From the NCBI GenBank assembly GCA_946639085.1, contig CAMPBP010000057.1, forward strand, positions 1-7,645: a stretch of DNA of 7,645 bases, written 5' to 3'. Source of the stretch: an uncultured Lachnospiraceae bacterium. Its GTDB lineage: Bacteria; Bacillota; Clostridia; Lachnospirales; Lachnospiraceae. Position numbers and translations under genes: made by a program. The notes beneath the pieces are model-generated. The model had not been told where the DNA came from. It ran no database searches and saw nothing but the letters and a program-made list of their open reading frames with translations. Positions 1-5,584 of the stretch are shown in pieces. The stretch's first letter is position 1; each line of letters opens with the position of its first letter.

Positions 1-82
1 CGGAAACGTCGGAGTCTGCGCTTGCTTCGCCGCCTTCGATATATTGAGTTCCTGTCATGTATATACGAACTTCTTTTTCCAT
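1..82 (-). CDS. Probable DUF1934 (YwiB-like) protein, N-terminal fragment
   Basis: Only the first 27 codons are inside the window; the rest runs off the left edge. The fragment begins MEKEVRIYMTGTQYIEGGEA. A short charged start followed by a beta strand and an acidic stretch is how clostridial DUF1934 (YwiB-like, small beta-barrel, lipocalin-like) proteins typically begin, and from memory such a gene often follows a GntR gene in Lachnospiraceae. The function of that family is not established. The start is well supported: an AAGGA ribosome binding site at 89-93 lies 6 bases before the ATG (80-82) and is embedded in the last codons of the regulator gene, whose stop is only 2 bases upstream. The two are therefore almost certainly translationally coupled. 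That this is a gene is fairly safe; the family name is a recognition guess from 27 residues. Confidence 0.6.
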   Translation of the reverse strand, partial: MEKEVRIYMTGTQYIEGGEASADSDVS

Positions 83-84
83 TA

Positions 85-756
85 TCAATCCTTAAAATGA
101 ATCTGCGAAAGAATGGATTTCTCCTGATTGTCTATATGTGTGCTGGCAGCTCTTTTTGCCTCTTCGATATTTTTTGAAAAGATCGCATCCATGAGCATCT
201 TATGCTCGGCGATAAGTCCCTTGTGGATGGACTCGTCTTTTAAATATTCAAATCTGTAACGATATATCTGCTCGGCAAGATTGTTTATCGTGGAAATGAG
301 TCTTTCGTTGCCGGTGGAATTGATTATTATATCGTGAAAATCAACGTCCGCTTTTGCTATGACGGTCGTATCTTTAGTTTCGGTCGCCTTGGCAAAGGCT
401 TCATATGCTTCCTTAAGGCGTTCTTTCTCCTCATCGTTCATACGCTCGCATGCAAGTTCGGCGCAGAAAGCATCAAGAGCGCGACGCACCTCAAGCACAT
501 CTTTAAGACCGTGTTCGGAAATTTCCGCTACCATGGCCCCTTTTCTGGGTATCATCGAAACAAGGCCTTCCAGTTCCAGCTTATGTATCGCCTCACGCAC
601 CGGTGTACGGCTTACACCAAGCTGCTGGGCAAGATGGATCTCCATGAGGCGTTCACCCGGAACGAGTTCGCCCGTCAGTATGGCTCTTCTTAATGCATGA
701 AAAACAACATCGCGAAGAGGCAGATATTCGTCCATGTTAAGAGATAGTTTTGCCAT
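85..756 (-). CDS. GntR-family transcriptional regulator, FadR subfamily (FCD domain)
   Basis: A 223-residue DNA-binding regulator. Residues about 10-78 form the GntR winged helix; the conserved stretch GVSRTPVREAIHKLELEGLV (47-66) carries the recognition helix. Residues about 86-215 form an all-helical FCD ligand domain. The acidic/histidine set typical of metal-binding FCD proteins is present: D137 and H141 (in ADVDFH), H185 (in AEHKM) and H207 (in STHID), which suggests a divalent metal coordinating a small carboxylate ligand. The ligand cannot be read from sequence. The length is normal for the family. The ATG at 756 has an AAAGGA ribosome binding site with about 7 bases spacing; it lies inside the end of ispE, giving a 20-base overlap. 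A second in-frame ATG at 735 is possible but has no comparable site. Residence in the ispE operon and FCD-type palindromes in the ispE promoter suggest autoregulation (inference). Confidence 0.93.
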   Translation of the reverse strand: MAKLSLNMDEYLPLRDVVFHALRRAILTGELVPGERLMEIHLAQQLGVSRTPVREAIHKLELEGLVSMIPRKGAMVAEISEHGLKDVLEVRRALDAFCAELACERMNDEEKERLKEAYEAFAKATETKDTTVIAKADVDFHDIIINSTGNERLISTINNLAEQIYRYRFEYLKDESIHKGLIAEHKMLMDAIFSKNIEEAKRAASTHIDNQEKSILSQIHFKD

Positions 757-1606
757 AGAAATGTCCTTTCACATAATATGCAGGGTACTTTTGTTTAAGT
801 TTCTCTTCCAAAGCGGATGCGTTTTCAGCGTCCGTTATCGCAAATACGGTGGGACCCGAACCGCTCATGAGTGCACCCTTTGCACCGTTTGAGAGCATAA
901 AATCTTCTATTTCACCGATGATGGGATGAAGTCCTTTTGTAACGGCCTCAAGACTGTTGCCCAGATTACTTACGACCGCGTCAAGGTCATCGTCGTTCAC
1001 CGCTTTTACCATGGCGTCCACATCGGGATGAGAAGGCTTTGACAAACTGTCGAAAGCTTCGTAAACATCCTTTGTGGATACGTTTATATCGGGCTTTACT
1101 ATTACTATCTTTGTCTCCGACGGCGTTTTAAGCGTTGTAAGTATCTCTCCTATACCTTCGCTCAAAGCGGTTCCACCCCGAACGCAGAAGGGAACGTCCG
1201 CGCCTATCTTTACGGCGATCGTTTCCAGCTCTTTCAAAGAAAGGCCCAGATCGTACAGACGGTTTAAACCCCGAAGGGTTGCTGCGGCGTCCGTGCTTCC
1301 GCCCGCCATTCCGGCCGCGATGGGTATGCGTTTTGTAAGTGTGATCTTTGCGCCGCCGAAAGCACCCTTGTACTCGGTGAGGACTCTGCAGGCCTTAAGT
1401 ATTATGTTTTCTTTGCCTTCATCGGACTCTTTTGTAAGTTCCACGTTATCGGTCGCAAGAGAAAAATCTTCTCTCTTTTCGAATGTCAATGTGTCGTGAA
1501 GACTTATCGACTGCATCACCATTCTTACGTCGTGATAGCCGTTGTCACGCCTTCCCGATACATCGAGTGACAGATTTATCTTTGCGTATGCTTCTTCTTT
1601 TATCAT
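737..1606 (-). CDS. ispE: 4-diphosphocytidyl-2-C-methyl-D-erythritol kinase (IspE)
   Basis: A cytosolic GHMP-superfamily kinase that phosphorylates the 2-hydroxyl of CDP-methylerythritol with ATP, the fourth step of the MEP route to IPP and DMAPP. The N-terminus EEAYAKINLSLDVSGRRDNG carries catalytic Lys9. The ATP-binding glycine loop is at 95-109 (PIAAGMAGGSTDAAA), the catalytic Asp is D137 in GADVPFC, and the C-terminal GHMP motif GSGPTVFA is at 249-256. From the ATG at 1606 the protein has 289 residues, the usual IspE length. The reading frame extends upstream to a TTG at 1651, but those 15 extra codons come from the promoter/operator repeats and lie at or above the predicted transcription start, so I reject that start. 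The ribosome binding site at 1606 is weak (GGGA about 6 bases upstream). First gene of the ispE-gntR-DUF1934 unit. Confidence 0.95.
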   Translation of the reverse strand: MIKEEAYAKINLSLDVSGRRDNGYHDVRMVMQSISLHDTLTFEKREDFSLATDNVELTKESDEGKENIILKACRVLTEYKGAFGGAKITLTKRIPIAAGMAGGSTDAAATLRGLNRLYDLGLSLKELETIAVKIGADVPFCVRGGTALSEGIGEILTTLKTPSETKIVIVKPDINVSTKDVYEAFDSLSKPSHPDVDAMVKAVNDDDLDAVVSNLGNSLEAVTKGLHPIIGEIEDFMLSNGAKGALMSGSGPTVFAITDAENASALEEKLKQKYPAYYVKGHFYGKTIS

Positions 1607-1626
1607 ATGTATCCCGTATGCTGTGT

Positions 1627-1638
1627 ATTGTATACAAT
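1627..1638. promoter_or_regulatory. Candidate GntR/FCD operator, perfect 12-bp palindrome
   Basis: ATTGTATACAAT is a perfect palindrome. It fits the TnGT-n-ACnA half-site pattern known for FadR-subfamily regulators. It lies in the 5' untranslated region of ispE, roughly +6 to +17 from the predicted start of transcription, where a bound repressor would block elongation or promoter clearance. Assignment to the GntR protein encoded two genes in is inference. Confidence 0.55.
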
Positions 1639-1640
1639 GT

Positions 1641-1652
1641 ACTATATACAAT
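1641..1652. promoter_or_regulatory. Second, degenerate operator-like site
   Basis: ACTATATACAAT matches the neighbouring palindrome at 10 of 12 positions and starts exactly 14 bases from it. The shared half TATACAAT is repeated at 1631-1638 and 1645-1652. It overlaps the -10 element of the ispE promoter, so occupancy would exclude RNA polymerase. Tandem sites suggest cooperative binding. The region is AT-rich, so part of the match could be chance. Confidence 0.35.
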
Positions 1653-1678
1653 TATAACTTAACACAATAAAAAAACAA
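1651..1678 (-). promoter_or_regulatory. Sigma-A promoter of the ispE operon
   Basis: On the minus strand TTGTTT (1673-1678) is followed after 16 bases by a perfect TATAAT (1651-1656). Transcription would start near 1644, leaving a leader of about 38 bases before the ispE ATG. The hexamers are good, and the position at the head of an operon in a divergent intergenic gap supports the call. The promoter sits back to back with the plus-strand sigma-28-like promoter, the two -35 boxes being 22 bases apart. Confidence 0.65.
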
Positions 1679-1700
1679 TTAATCTTAATGCACCTTCGCC

Positions 1701-1727
1701 TTAATTTTTTCTTTTTACAGCCGATAT
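1701..1727 (+). promoter_or_regulatory. Sigma-28 (SigD/FliA)-type promoter
   Basis: TTAATTTT (1701-1708), exactly 11 bases, then GCCGATAT (1720-1727). The sigma-28 consensus is TAAAGTTT-N11-GCCGATAA, with a final T common in Bacillus SigD promoters. The -35 matches at 6 of 8 positions and the -10 at 7 of 8 (8 of 8 for the Bacillus form). It lies directly upstream of the calcium-loop protein gene, with a predicted start of transcription near 1734. No comparable sigma-A promoter is seen on this strand; the best alternative, TATATT at 1725-1730, lacks a good -35. This implies co-expression with flagella and chemotaxis genes (inference). Confidence 0.65.
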
Positions 1728-1736
1728 ATTTAGTAC

Positions 1737-1791
1737 AAGGAGTAACTGATGGGAAAGGATATCCCTTTCTCTGACGCGGGCTCCTTTTTTT
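1737..1791 (+). promoter_or_regulatory. Structured leader with terminator-like fold
   Basis: AAGGAG (1737-1742) can pair with CTCCTT (1781-1786), which is followed at once by a run of T (1785-1791). This encloses an 8-bp hairpin: GGGAAAGG (1751-1758), 5-base loop, CCTTTCTC (1764-1771, one G-U pair). An outer stem ending in a U-run resembles an attenuator or terminator upstream of the gene. AAGGAG is also a good Shine-Dalgarno for an in-frame ATG at 1749, so the stem would hide that start. It does not match any riboswitch consensus I know. Confidence 0.35.
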
Positions 1792-1813
1792 ATCCTCAAA
1801 AATACAAAAGAAG

Positions 1814-1820
1814 AAGGAGG
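1814..1820 (+). promoter_or_regulatory. Ribosome binding site deciding a TTG start
   Basis: A perfect AAGGAGG lies 6 bases before TTG at 1827-1829. It is the strongest Shine-Dalgarno in the window at ideal spacing, and is the main reason for choosing the TTG rather than the upstream in-frame ATG at 1749. Confidence 0.75.
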
Positions 1821-1826
1821 TACGAT

Positions 1827-2930
1827 TTGAGAATTGATTCCTACCAAATAGGAATGGATTCCGCAAGACTTTACAAGTCTTCACAGCAAATGCGTGCAAC
1901 GCACGCAAGCACAGACTTAAGCGCACAGGGAGGTAACGACGCGCTTATGTCATTCGCAGGTTATCTCGGAGACAAGAACGAGGCAGCCGAAGAAGAAACT
2001 AAGGAAGGTATAGTAACAACGCCGGACAAAAAAGATCCGCTGTCACTTAACTACCTTACCGCAAAACTGCGGAATGATTACATGACAGACCGAAACTCAC
2101 AGTCCGAGTTCAAAAAGCTTCATGAACTCATGGTCCGTCGCATTTTCGATCTGCTGTTCCCCGACCGCTACGACAAACACCCGTACTCATGCGAGGAAAT
2201 GCCGGAGTATAAGAACAACAATCTTGCTTACTCCGACATGACGTCTTTCAGGATCGTAAACAGCGAATATGTATCGTCAGGTTACTACACCGAATCCGAA
2301 ACAACGTCTTTTAGCGCCACAGGAACGGTTAATACCGCCGACGGCCGCTCCATCGACATCAACTTCAACATGACGATGAGCCGCTCTTTTACTTCGTACT
2401 ACGAAGAGCATTACAGTTTTACATCCCTCAACCTGTGCGATCCCCTCGTCATCAACTTTGACGGCAACCTGCCCGGCCTTAAATCCGGTGACGGTTTCGA
2501 CTTTTTCTTTGATCTTGATGCCAATGGGGACGAAGAAAAAATTGCGCGTCTCGATCAATCAAGCGCTTTCCTTGCTCTTGACTTAAACGGCGACGGCAAA
2601 GTAAACGACGGAAGCGAACTGTTCGGACCGAAATCCGGTGACGGATTCAAAGACCTGGCCGAATACGATGAAGACGGTAACGGCTGGATAGACGAAAACG
2701 ATTCGGTCTTTAACAAGTTAAAGCTCTGGGTTAAAGATCCTTCGGGCAATGACATCCTATACACCCTAAAAGACAAGGATATCGGCGCAATCTTCCTTGG
2801 CTCCACCGGCACCGAATTTAAACTCGCCGACATGGAAAATGCAGCATTAGGCTACGTCCGCCAGACGGGAATGTTTTTGTACGAGGACGGCACCGCCGGC
2901 ACCATACAGCACGTGGATCTTGTGTCATAA
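1827..2930 (+). CDS. Uncharacterised protein with C-terminal EF-hand-like calcium loops
   Basis: From the TTG start the protein has 367 residues and begins MRIDSYQIGMDSARLY. There is no signal peptide or membrane segment. Residues 20-75 are polar and probably disordered; about 140-200 is a Ser/Thr/Tyr-rich, beta-like region; about 205-367 is a conserved module beginning DPLVINFDG. It carries three acidic loops: 229-236 (DLDANGDE), 252-264 (DLNGDGKVNDGSE) and 281-292, the last a canonical EF-hand loop with D281, D283, N285, D289 and D292. Similar DPLV...NGDGKINDGSELFG modules occur, from memory, in many uncharacterised bacterial proteins; no function is known to me. Calcium binding is likely from the motif but unproven. 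An ATG at 1749 would add 26 basic and aromatic residues and also has a good ribosome binding site, but that stretch overlaps the structured leader. The gene stands alone, divergent from ispE, behind a sigma-28-like promoter and followed by a terminator, which points to a motility-linked role. Confidence 0.85.
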   Translation: MRIDSYQIGMDSARLYKSSQQMRATHASTDLSAQGGNDALMSFAGYLGDKNEAAEEETKEGIVTTPDKKDPLSLNYLTAKLRNDYMTDRNSQSEFKKLHELMVRRIFDLLFPDRYDKHPYSCEEMPEYKNNNLAYSDMTSFRIVNSEYVSSGYYTESETTSFSATGTVNTADGRSIDINFNMTMSRSFTSYYEEHYSFTSLNLCDPLVINFDGNLPGLKSGDGFDFFFDLDANGDEEKIARLDQSSAFLALDLNGDGKVNDGSELFGPKSGDGFKDLAEYDEDGNGWIDENDSVFNKLKLWVKDPSGNDILYTLKDKDIGAIFLGSTGTEFKLADMENAALGYVRQTGMFLYEDGTAGTIQHVDLVS

Positions 2931-2944
2931 TCACCAAAAAGCAA

Positions 2945-2977
2945 AACCGGGCCGGAAAATACCGGCTCGGTTTATTT
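2945..2977 (+). terminator. Intrinsic terminator of the calcium-loop protein gene
   Basis: An 11-bp stem, AACCGGGCCGG (2945-2955) with CCGGCTCGGTT (2962-2972), has one G-U pair, a 6-base loop and a TTTATTT tail. It begins 14 bases after the stop codon. Confidence 0.85.
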
Positions 2978-3015
2978 ACTCATAACTTTCTTAATAACAT
3001 AATCTGAAATTTAGT

Positions 3016-3148
3016 CAGGAAAGCGGTAGTCTTATTTCCTGCTTTAATTTGGAATTGCGATAATTAGGCAGGAAATAGGCGCACTTTGCTACGCCATGCT
3101 CTGTTATTGATCCGCTTCGCGGCTCAATAACCGGCGCCATAGGCGCCG
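3016..3148. repeat. Non-coding block of tandem hairpins, possible dispersed repeat
   Basis: No gene is visible between the two convergent terminators. The block holds abutting inverted repeats. Hairpin 1: TATTTCCTGC (3033-3042) with GCAGGAAATA (3068-3077), extendable by TAATT/AATTA (3045-3049 with 3062-3066). Hairpin 2: 3078-3083 with 3090-3095, 6-base loop. Hairpin 3: GTTATTGA (3103-3110) with TCAATAAC (3124-3131), plus inner CCGC/GCGG (3112-3115 with 3119-3122). Hairpin 4: CGGCGCC (3132-3138) with GGCGCCG (3142-3148). An extra CAGGAAA at 3016-3022 could compete with 3069-3075 for TTTCCTG at 3035-3041. Such arrays in intergenic gaps are often REP-like repeats; without other loci I cannot show that it is dispersed. 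Hairpin 2 gains a G-U pair only as a minus-strand RNA, hairpin 1 only as plus, so strand is unclear. Confidence 0.4.
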
Positions 3149-3156
3149 TATAACGG

Positions 3157-3204
3157 CAACAACAAAAGAACCATCCTGAATGTAAACATTCGGATGGTCC
3201 TCTG
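3157..3204 (-). terminator. Intrinsic terminator of the aconitase-family hydratase gene
   Basis: The stem is ACCATCC (3170-3176) with GGATGGT (3192-3198), then GAATGT (3178-3183) with ACATTC (3186-3191) past a one-base bulge. On the minus strand it extends outward through G-U pairs to 3165/3203 and runs into the U-rich tail TTCTTTTGTTGTT. The G-U pairs work only in minus-strand RNA, which fixes the direction. The hairpin begins about 36 bases after the hydratase stop. An outer 8-bp inverted repeat (AACGGCAA at 3152-3159, TTGCCGTT at 3208-3215) encloses the whole. Confidence 0.75.
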
Positions 3205-3239
3205 TCATTGCCGTTGCATGGCTTGTTATTTTTGCTTAT

Positions 3240-5528
3240 TTATACTCTGTTGTAATTAATGAGACAACCCTTAAGTATAATCTCTCTTTCCTCGTCGGTA
3301 AGTTCTCCGAGTGTAAGGTCGAATTCATTAAGGGAGCCGTCCTTTACGGCGTATGCCTTGATAATGTCTTTTTTGTCCTTAACGGCTTCTTTAATGCCGG
3401 GAACGTAGATGTAGTCAAGATTCTTGAAAGGAAGTTCGCCGTCCTTGATAAGGAAAGGAAGCATACCCCAGTTGATGAGGTTTGAACGGTAACGCTTCGT
3501 AGCGTACTCGTTTGCGATGTTTGCGCATCCGCCCAGTACTCTCTGGCAGGAAGCTGCCTGCTCACGGGCAGAACCGTCGCCGGGCTTAACTGCGAATATT
3601 GTGGATCCAAAGCCGGTGTTTGCTGCCGTAACGTCCGCAAATGTCTTCTTAACGGTATCCAGGGCAGCCTTAACTTCGCCGTTTAACTTATCAAAGGAGC
3701 CGCTTTCTCTTCTGGTTACTTCTTCGGAATAGATTGCTTTTGCTCTTCCGACATACTCGGGATCTTTTCTTGAGAGAGCGAACTCTGCAAGTCCCAAAGG
3801 ATTGGAACGGTACGAAGAAGTCTCTCCGGAAGGAATAAGCTCATCGGTGGTGGTAACGGGATCGTGGATCTCGGATACGACCTTAAGAAGAAGGTTTTCG
3901 GGAAGGGCGATCATCTCGGGCCAGTCTTTGATGTTGGGACCGAGTACGATCTCGGCATTCTCGTCGGCCACTCCGTGGGAGTCGAATACTCTGTTCTTGT
4001 ATATGTTTGCATCGAAATGATACTTGTACTTTCCGATAACGTCCGGAACTTCCGTAGCGGGAGTGAGTAATCCCTTGTTTGCTGCGGTTGCTGCAATGGA
4101 ACGTGCGTCCATGAGTGCAACGGATGAAATCTGACCGTTCTGGAGCTTCGAGCCTTCGCGGTTGGGGAAGTTTCTCGTCGAATGTCTGATGGAGAACGCA
4201 TTGTTTGCGGGGGTGTCTCCTGCACCGAAGCAAGGTCCGCAGAATGCGGTCTTAAGCACTGCACCCGTCTCCATGAGAGTAGCGGCACAGCCATTCTTGA
4301 TGATCTCCATGTAAATGGGCATTGAAGCGGGATAAACGCTCAATGTGAAAGCTTCGTTACCGATATTTGCACCTTTAAGTATGTCCGCTGCCGCGCAGAT
4401 GTTCTCAAATCCACCGCCGGCACATCCTGCGATGATACCCTGATCAACGTAGAACTTGCCGTTTCTTACTTTGCTCTGAAGGGAATACTCAACCTTGCCG
4501 TCAAGACTTACCAAAGCCTTCTGTTCTACATCGTGAAGGATGTCTGTAAGGTTAGCATTAAGCTCGTCGATGGTATATGTGTTGCTGGGATGGAAAGGCA
4601 TAGCGATCATGGGCTTGATCGAAGAAAGATCGATCTTTACAAAGCCGTCATAATATGCCACATCCGCAGGTGAAAGTTCTTTGTATGCTTCGCTTCTTCC
4701 ATGGATATCGTAGAACTCTTTTATATTCTCATCGGTCTTCCAGATAGAAGAAAGACAGGTCGTCTCGGTAGTCATTACGTCCACACCGATCCTGAAGTCT
4801 GCGGAGAGCTTTGAAACGCCGGGACCTACAAACTCCATTACTTTGTTCTTTACGAATCCGTTCTTGAATACAGCACCGATTATCGCAAGTGCAACATCCT
4901 GAGGACCTACACCCTTCATGGGCTCGCCTTCAAGATATATACCTACAACGCCGGGCATGTTGATATCGTAAGTCTGCTCAAGAAGCTGCTTAACAAGCTC
5001 GGGACCGCCCTCGCCCATAGCCATAGTTCCCAGTGCTCCGTAACGGGTATGGGAGTCTGAACCGAGTATCATTGCGCCGCCTTCTGCGAGCATTTCACGA
5101 GCGAACTGGTGAATAACCGCCTGATGAGGGGGTACATATATTCCGCCGTAACGCTTAGCGCAGGAAAGACCGAATACGTGGTCATCCTCGTTTATGGTAC
5201 CGCCTACCGCACAAAGCGAGTTGTGACAGTTGGTCAGTACATAAGGGATCGGGAATCTCTTAAGTCCCGAAGCTCTTGCGGTCTGGATGATACCTACAAA
5301 TGTGATATCGTGGGATGTGAGCTTATCGAACTTGATCTTAAGCTTCTTATCGTCGCCCGATGTATTGTGAGCAGTCAGGATCGAATATGCGATCGTTCCC
5401 TTGGCTGCCTCTTCCTTTGTAACGCTCTTTCCCGTAAGTGCCGAGATCTTTGCGCCGCTTTCGGCGTTGTCTTCGACAATTTCGGTTCCGTTTATCAGAT
5501 AAACCGGAGTGTCATAAAGTTTGATCAT
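3240..5528 (-). CDS. Aconitase-superfamily hydratase (YbhJ-like; probable aconitate hydratase)
   Basis: A 762-residue cytosolic [4Fe-4S] hydro-lyase of the aconitase superfamily. The cluster ligands appear to be C369 (in IAGCAGGG) and C430/C433 (CGPCFG). Active-site stretches are [12 protein letters not shown] (156-167), [11 protein letters not shown] (449-459) and, in the C-terminal swivel domain, [10 protein letters not shown] (650-659). The protein ends with the [13 protein letters not shown] segment typical of aconitase/LeuC tails. Domain order is catalytic domains 1-3, about residues 1-500, then linker and swivel. The divergent motifs ([25 protein letters not shown]) differ from classical AcnA/AcnB and LeuCD and resemble the 'putative hydratase' group that includes E. 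coli YbhJ. Many Clostridia may use this type as their aconitase, but the substrate cannot be read from sequence. The start has AAAGGA about 8 bases upstream. It lies 56 bases downstream of glgP, with a hairpin in the gap. Confidence 0.88.
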   Translation of the reverse strand: MIKLYDTPVYLINGTEIVEDNAESGAKISALTGKSVTKEEAAKGTIAYSILTAHNTSGDDKKLKIKFDKLTSHDITFVGIIQTARASGLKRFPIPYVLTNCHNSLCAVGGTINEDDHVFGLSCAKRYGGIYVPPHQAVIHQFAREMLAEGGAMILGSDSHTRYGALGTMAMGEGGPELVKQLLEQTYDINMPGVVGIYLEGEPMKGVGPQDVALAIIGAVFKNGFVKNKVMEFVGPGVSKLSADFRIGVDVMTTETTCLSSIWKTDENIKEFYDIHGRSEAYKELSPADVAYYDGFVKIDLSSIKPMIAMPFHPSNTYTIDELNANLTDILHDVEQKALVSLDGKVEYSLQSKVRNGKFYVDQGIIAGCAGGGFENICAAADILKGANIGNEAFTLSVYPASMPIYMEIIKNGCAATLMETGAVLKTAFCGPCFGAGDTPANNAFSIRHSTRNFPNREGSKLQNGQISSVALMDARSIAATAANKGLLTPATEVPDVIGKYKYHFDANIYKNRVFDSHGVADENAEIVLGPNIKDWPEMIALPENLLLKVVSEIHDPVTTTDELIPSGETSSYRSNPLGLAEFALSRKDPEYVGRAKAIYSEEVTRRESGSFDKLNGEVKAALDTVKKTFADVTAANTGFGSTIFAVKPGDGSAREQAASCQRVLGGCANIANEYATKRYRSNLINWGMLPFLIKDGELPFKNLDYIYVPGIKEAVKDKKDIIKAYAVKDGSLNEFDLTLGELTDEEREIILKGCLINYNRV

Positions 5529-5552
5529 ATAAGATTTCCTTTCACAGAGAAT

Positions 5553-5573
5553 GGGAGGGCTTTTTGCCCTCCC
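5553..5573. terminator. GC-rich hairpin between glgP and the hydratase gene
   Basis: A perfect 8-bp stem GGGAGGGC/GCCCTCCC (5553-5560 with 5566-5573) has a 5-base loop and lies 11 bases after the glgP stop. In the minus (gene) direction it is followed by ATTCTCTGTG, a poor U-tract, so it may terminate only partially or act as a 3' stabiliser. In the plus direction the tail TTGGTTTCTTTTT is much more U-rich and could stop antisense transcription entering glgP. No clear promoter for the hydratase fits in the gap, which favours partial read-through from glgP. Confidence 0.5.
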
Positions 5574-5584
5574 TTGGTTTCTTT

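Noticed and set aside
1607..1651. N-terminal extension of IspE from a TTG at 1651
   Set aside because: The 15 extra codons come from the promoter/operator repeats, the TTG overlaps the -10 box, and family alignment starts at the ATG at 1606.
1737..1791. Known riboswitch class (c-di-GMP, fluoride, Mn2+ yybP-ykoY, preQ1, guanidine)
   Set aside because: None of the conserved cores of these classes could be found by eye; only the generic stem plus U-run remains.
1642..1926. Minus-strand open frame across the divergent promoter region
   Set aside because: Covers the promoters and the start of the plus-strand gene; composition is low-complexity and it has no ribosome binding site.
2978..3156. CRISPR array, tRNA or insertion-sequence remnant
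   Set aside because: Repeats are inverted and of differing sequence rather than regularly spaced direct repeats; there is no cloverleaf and no transposase fragment or flanking target duplication.
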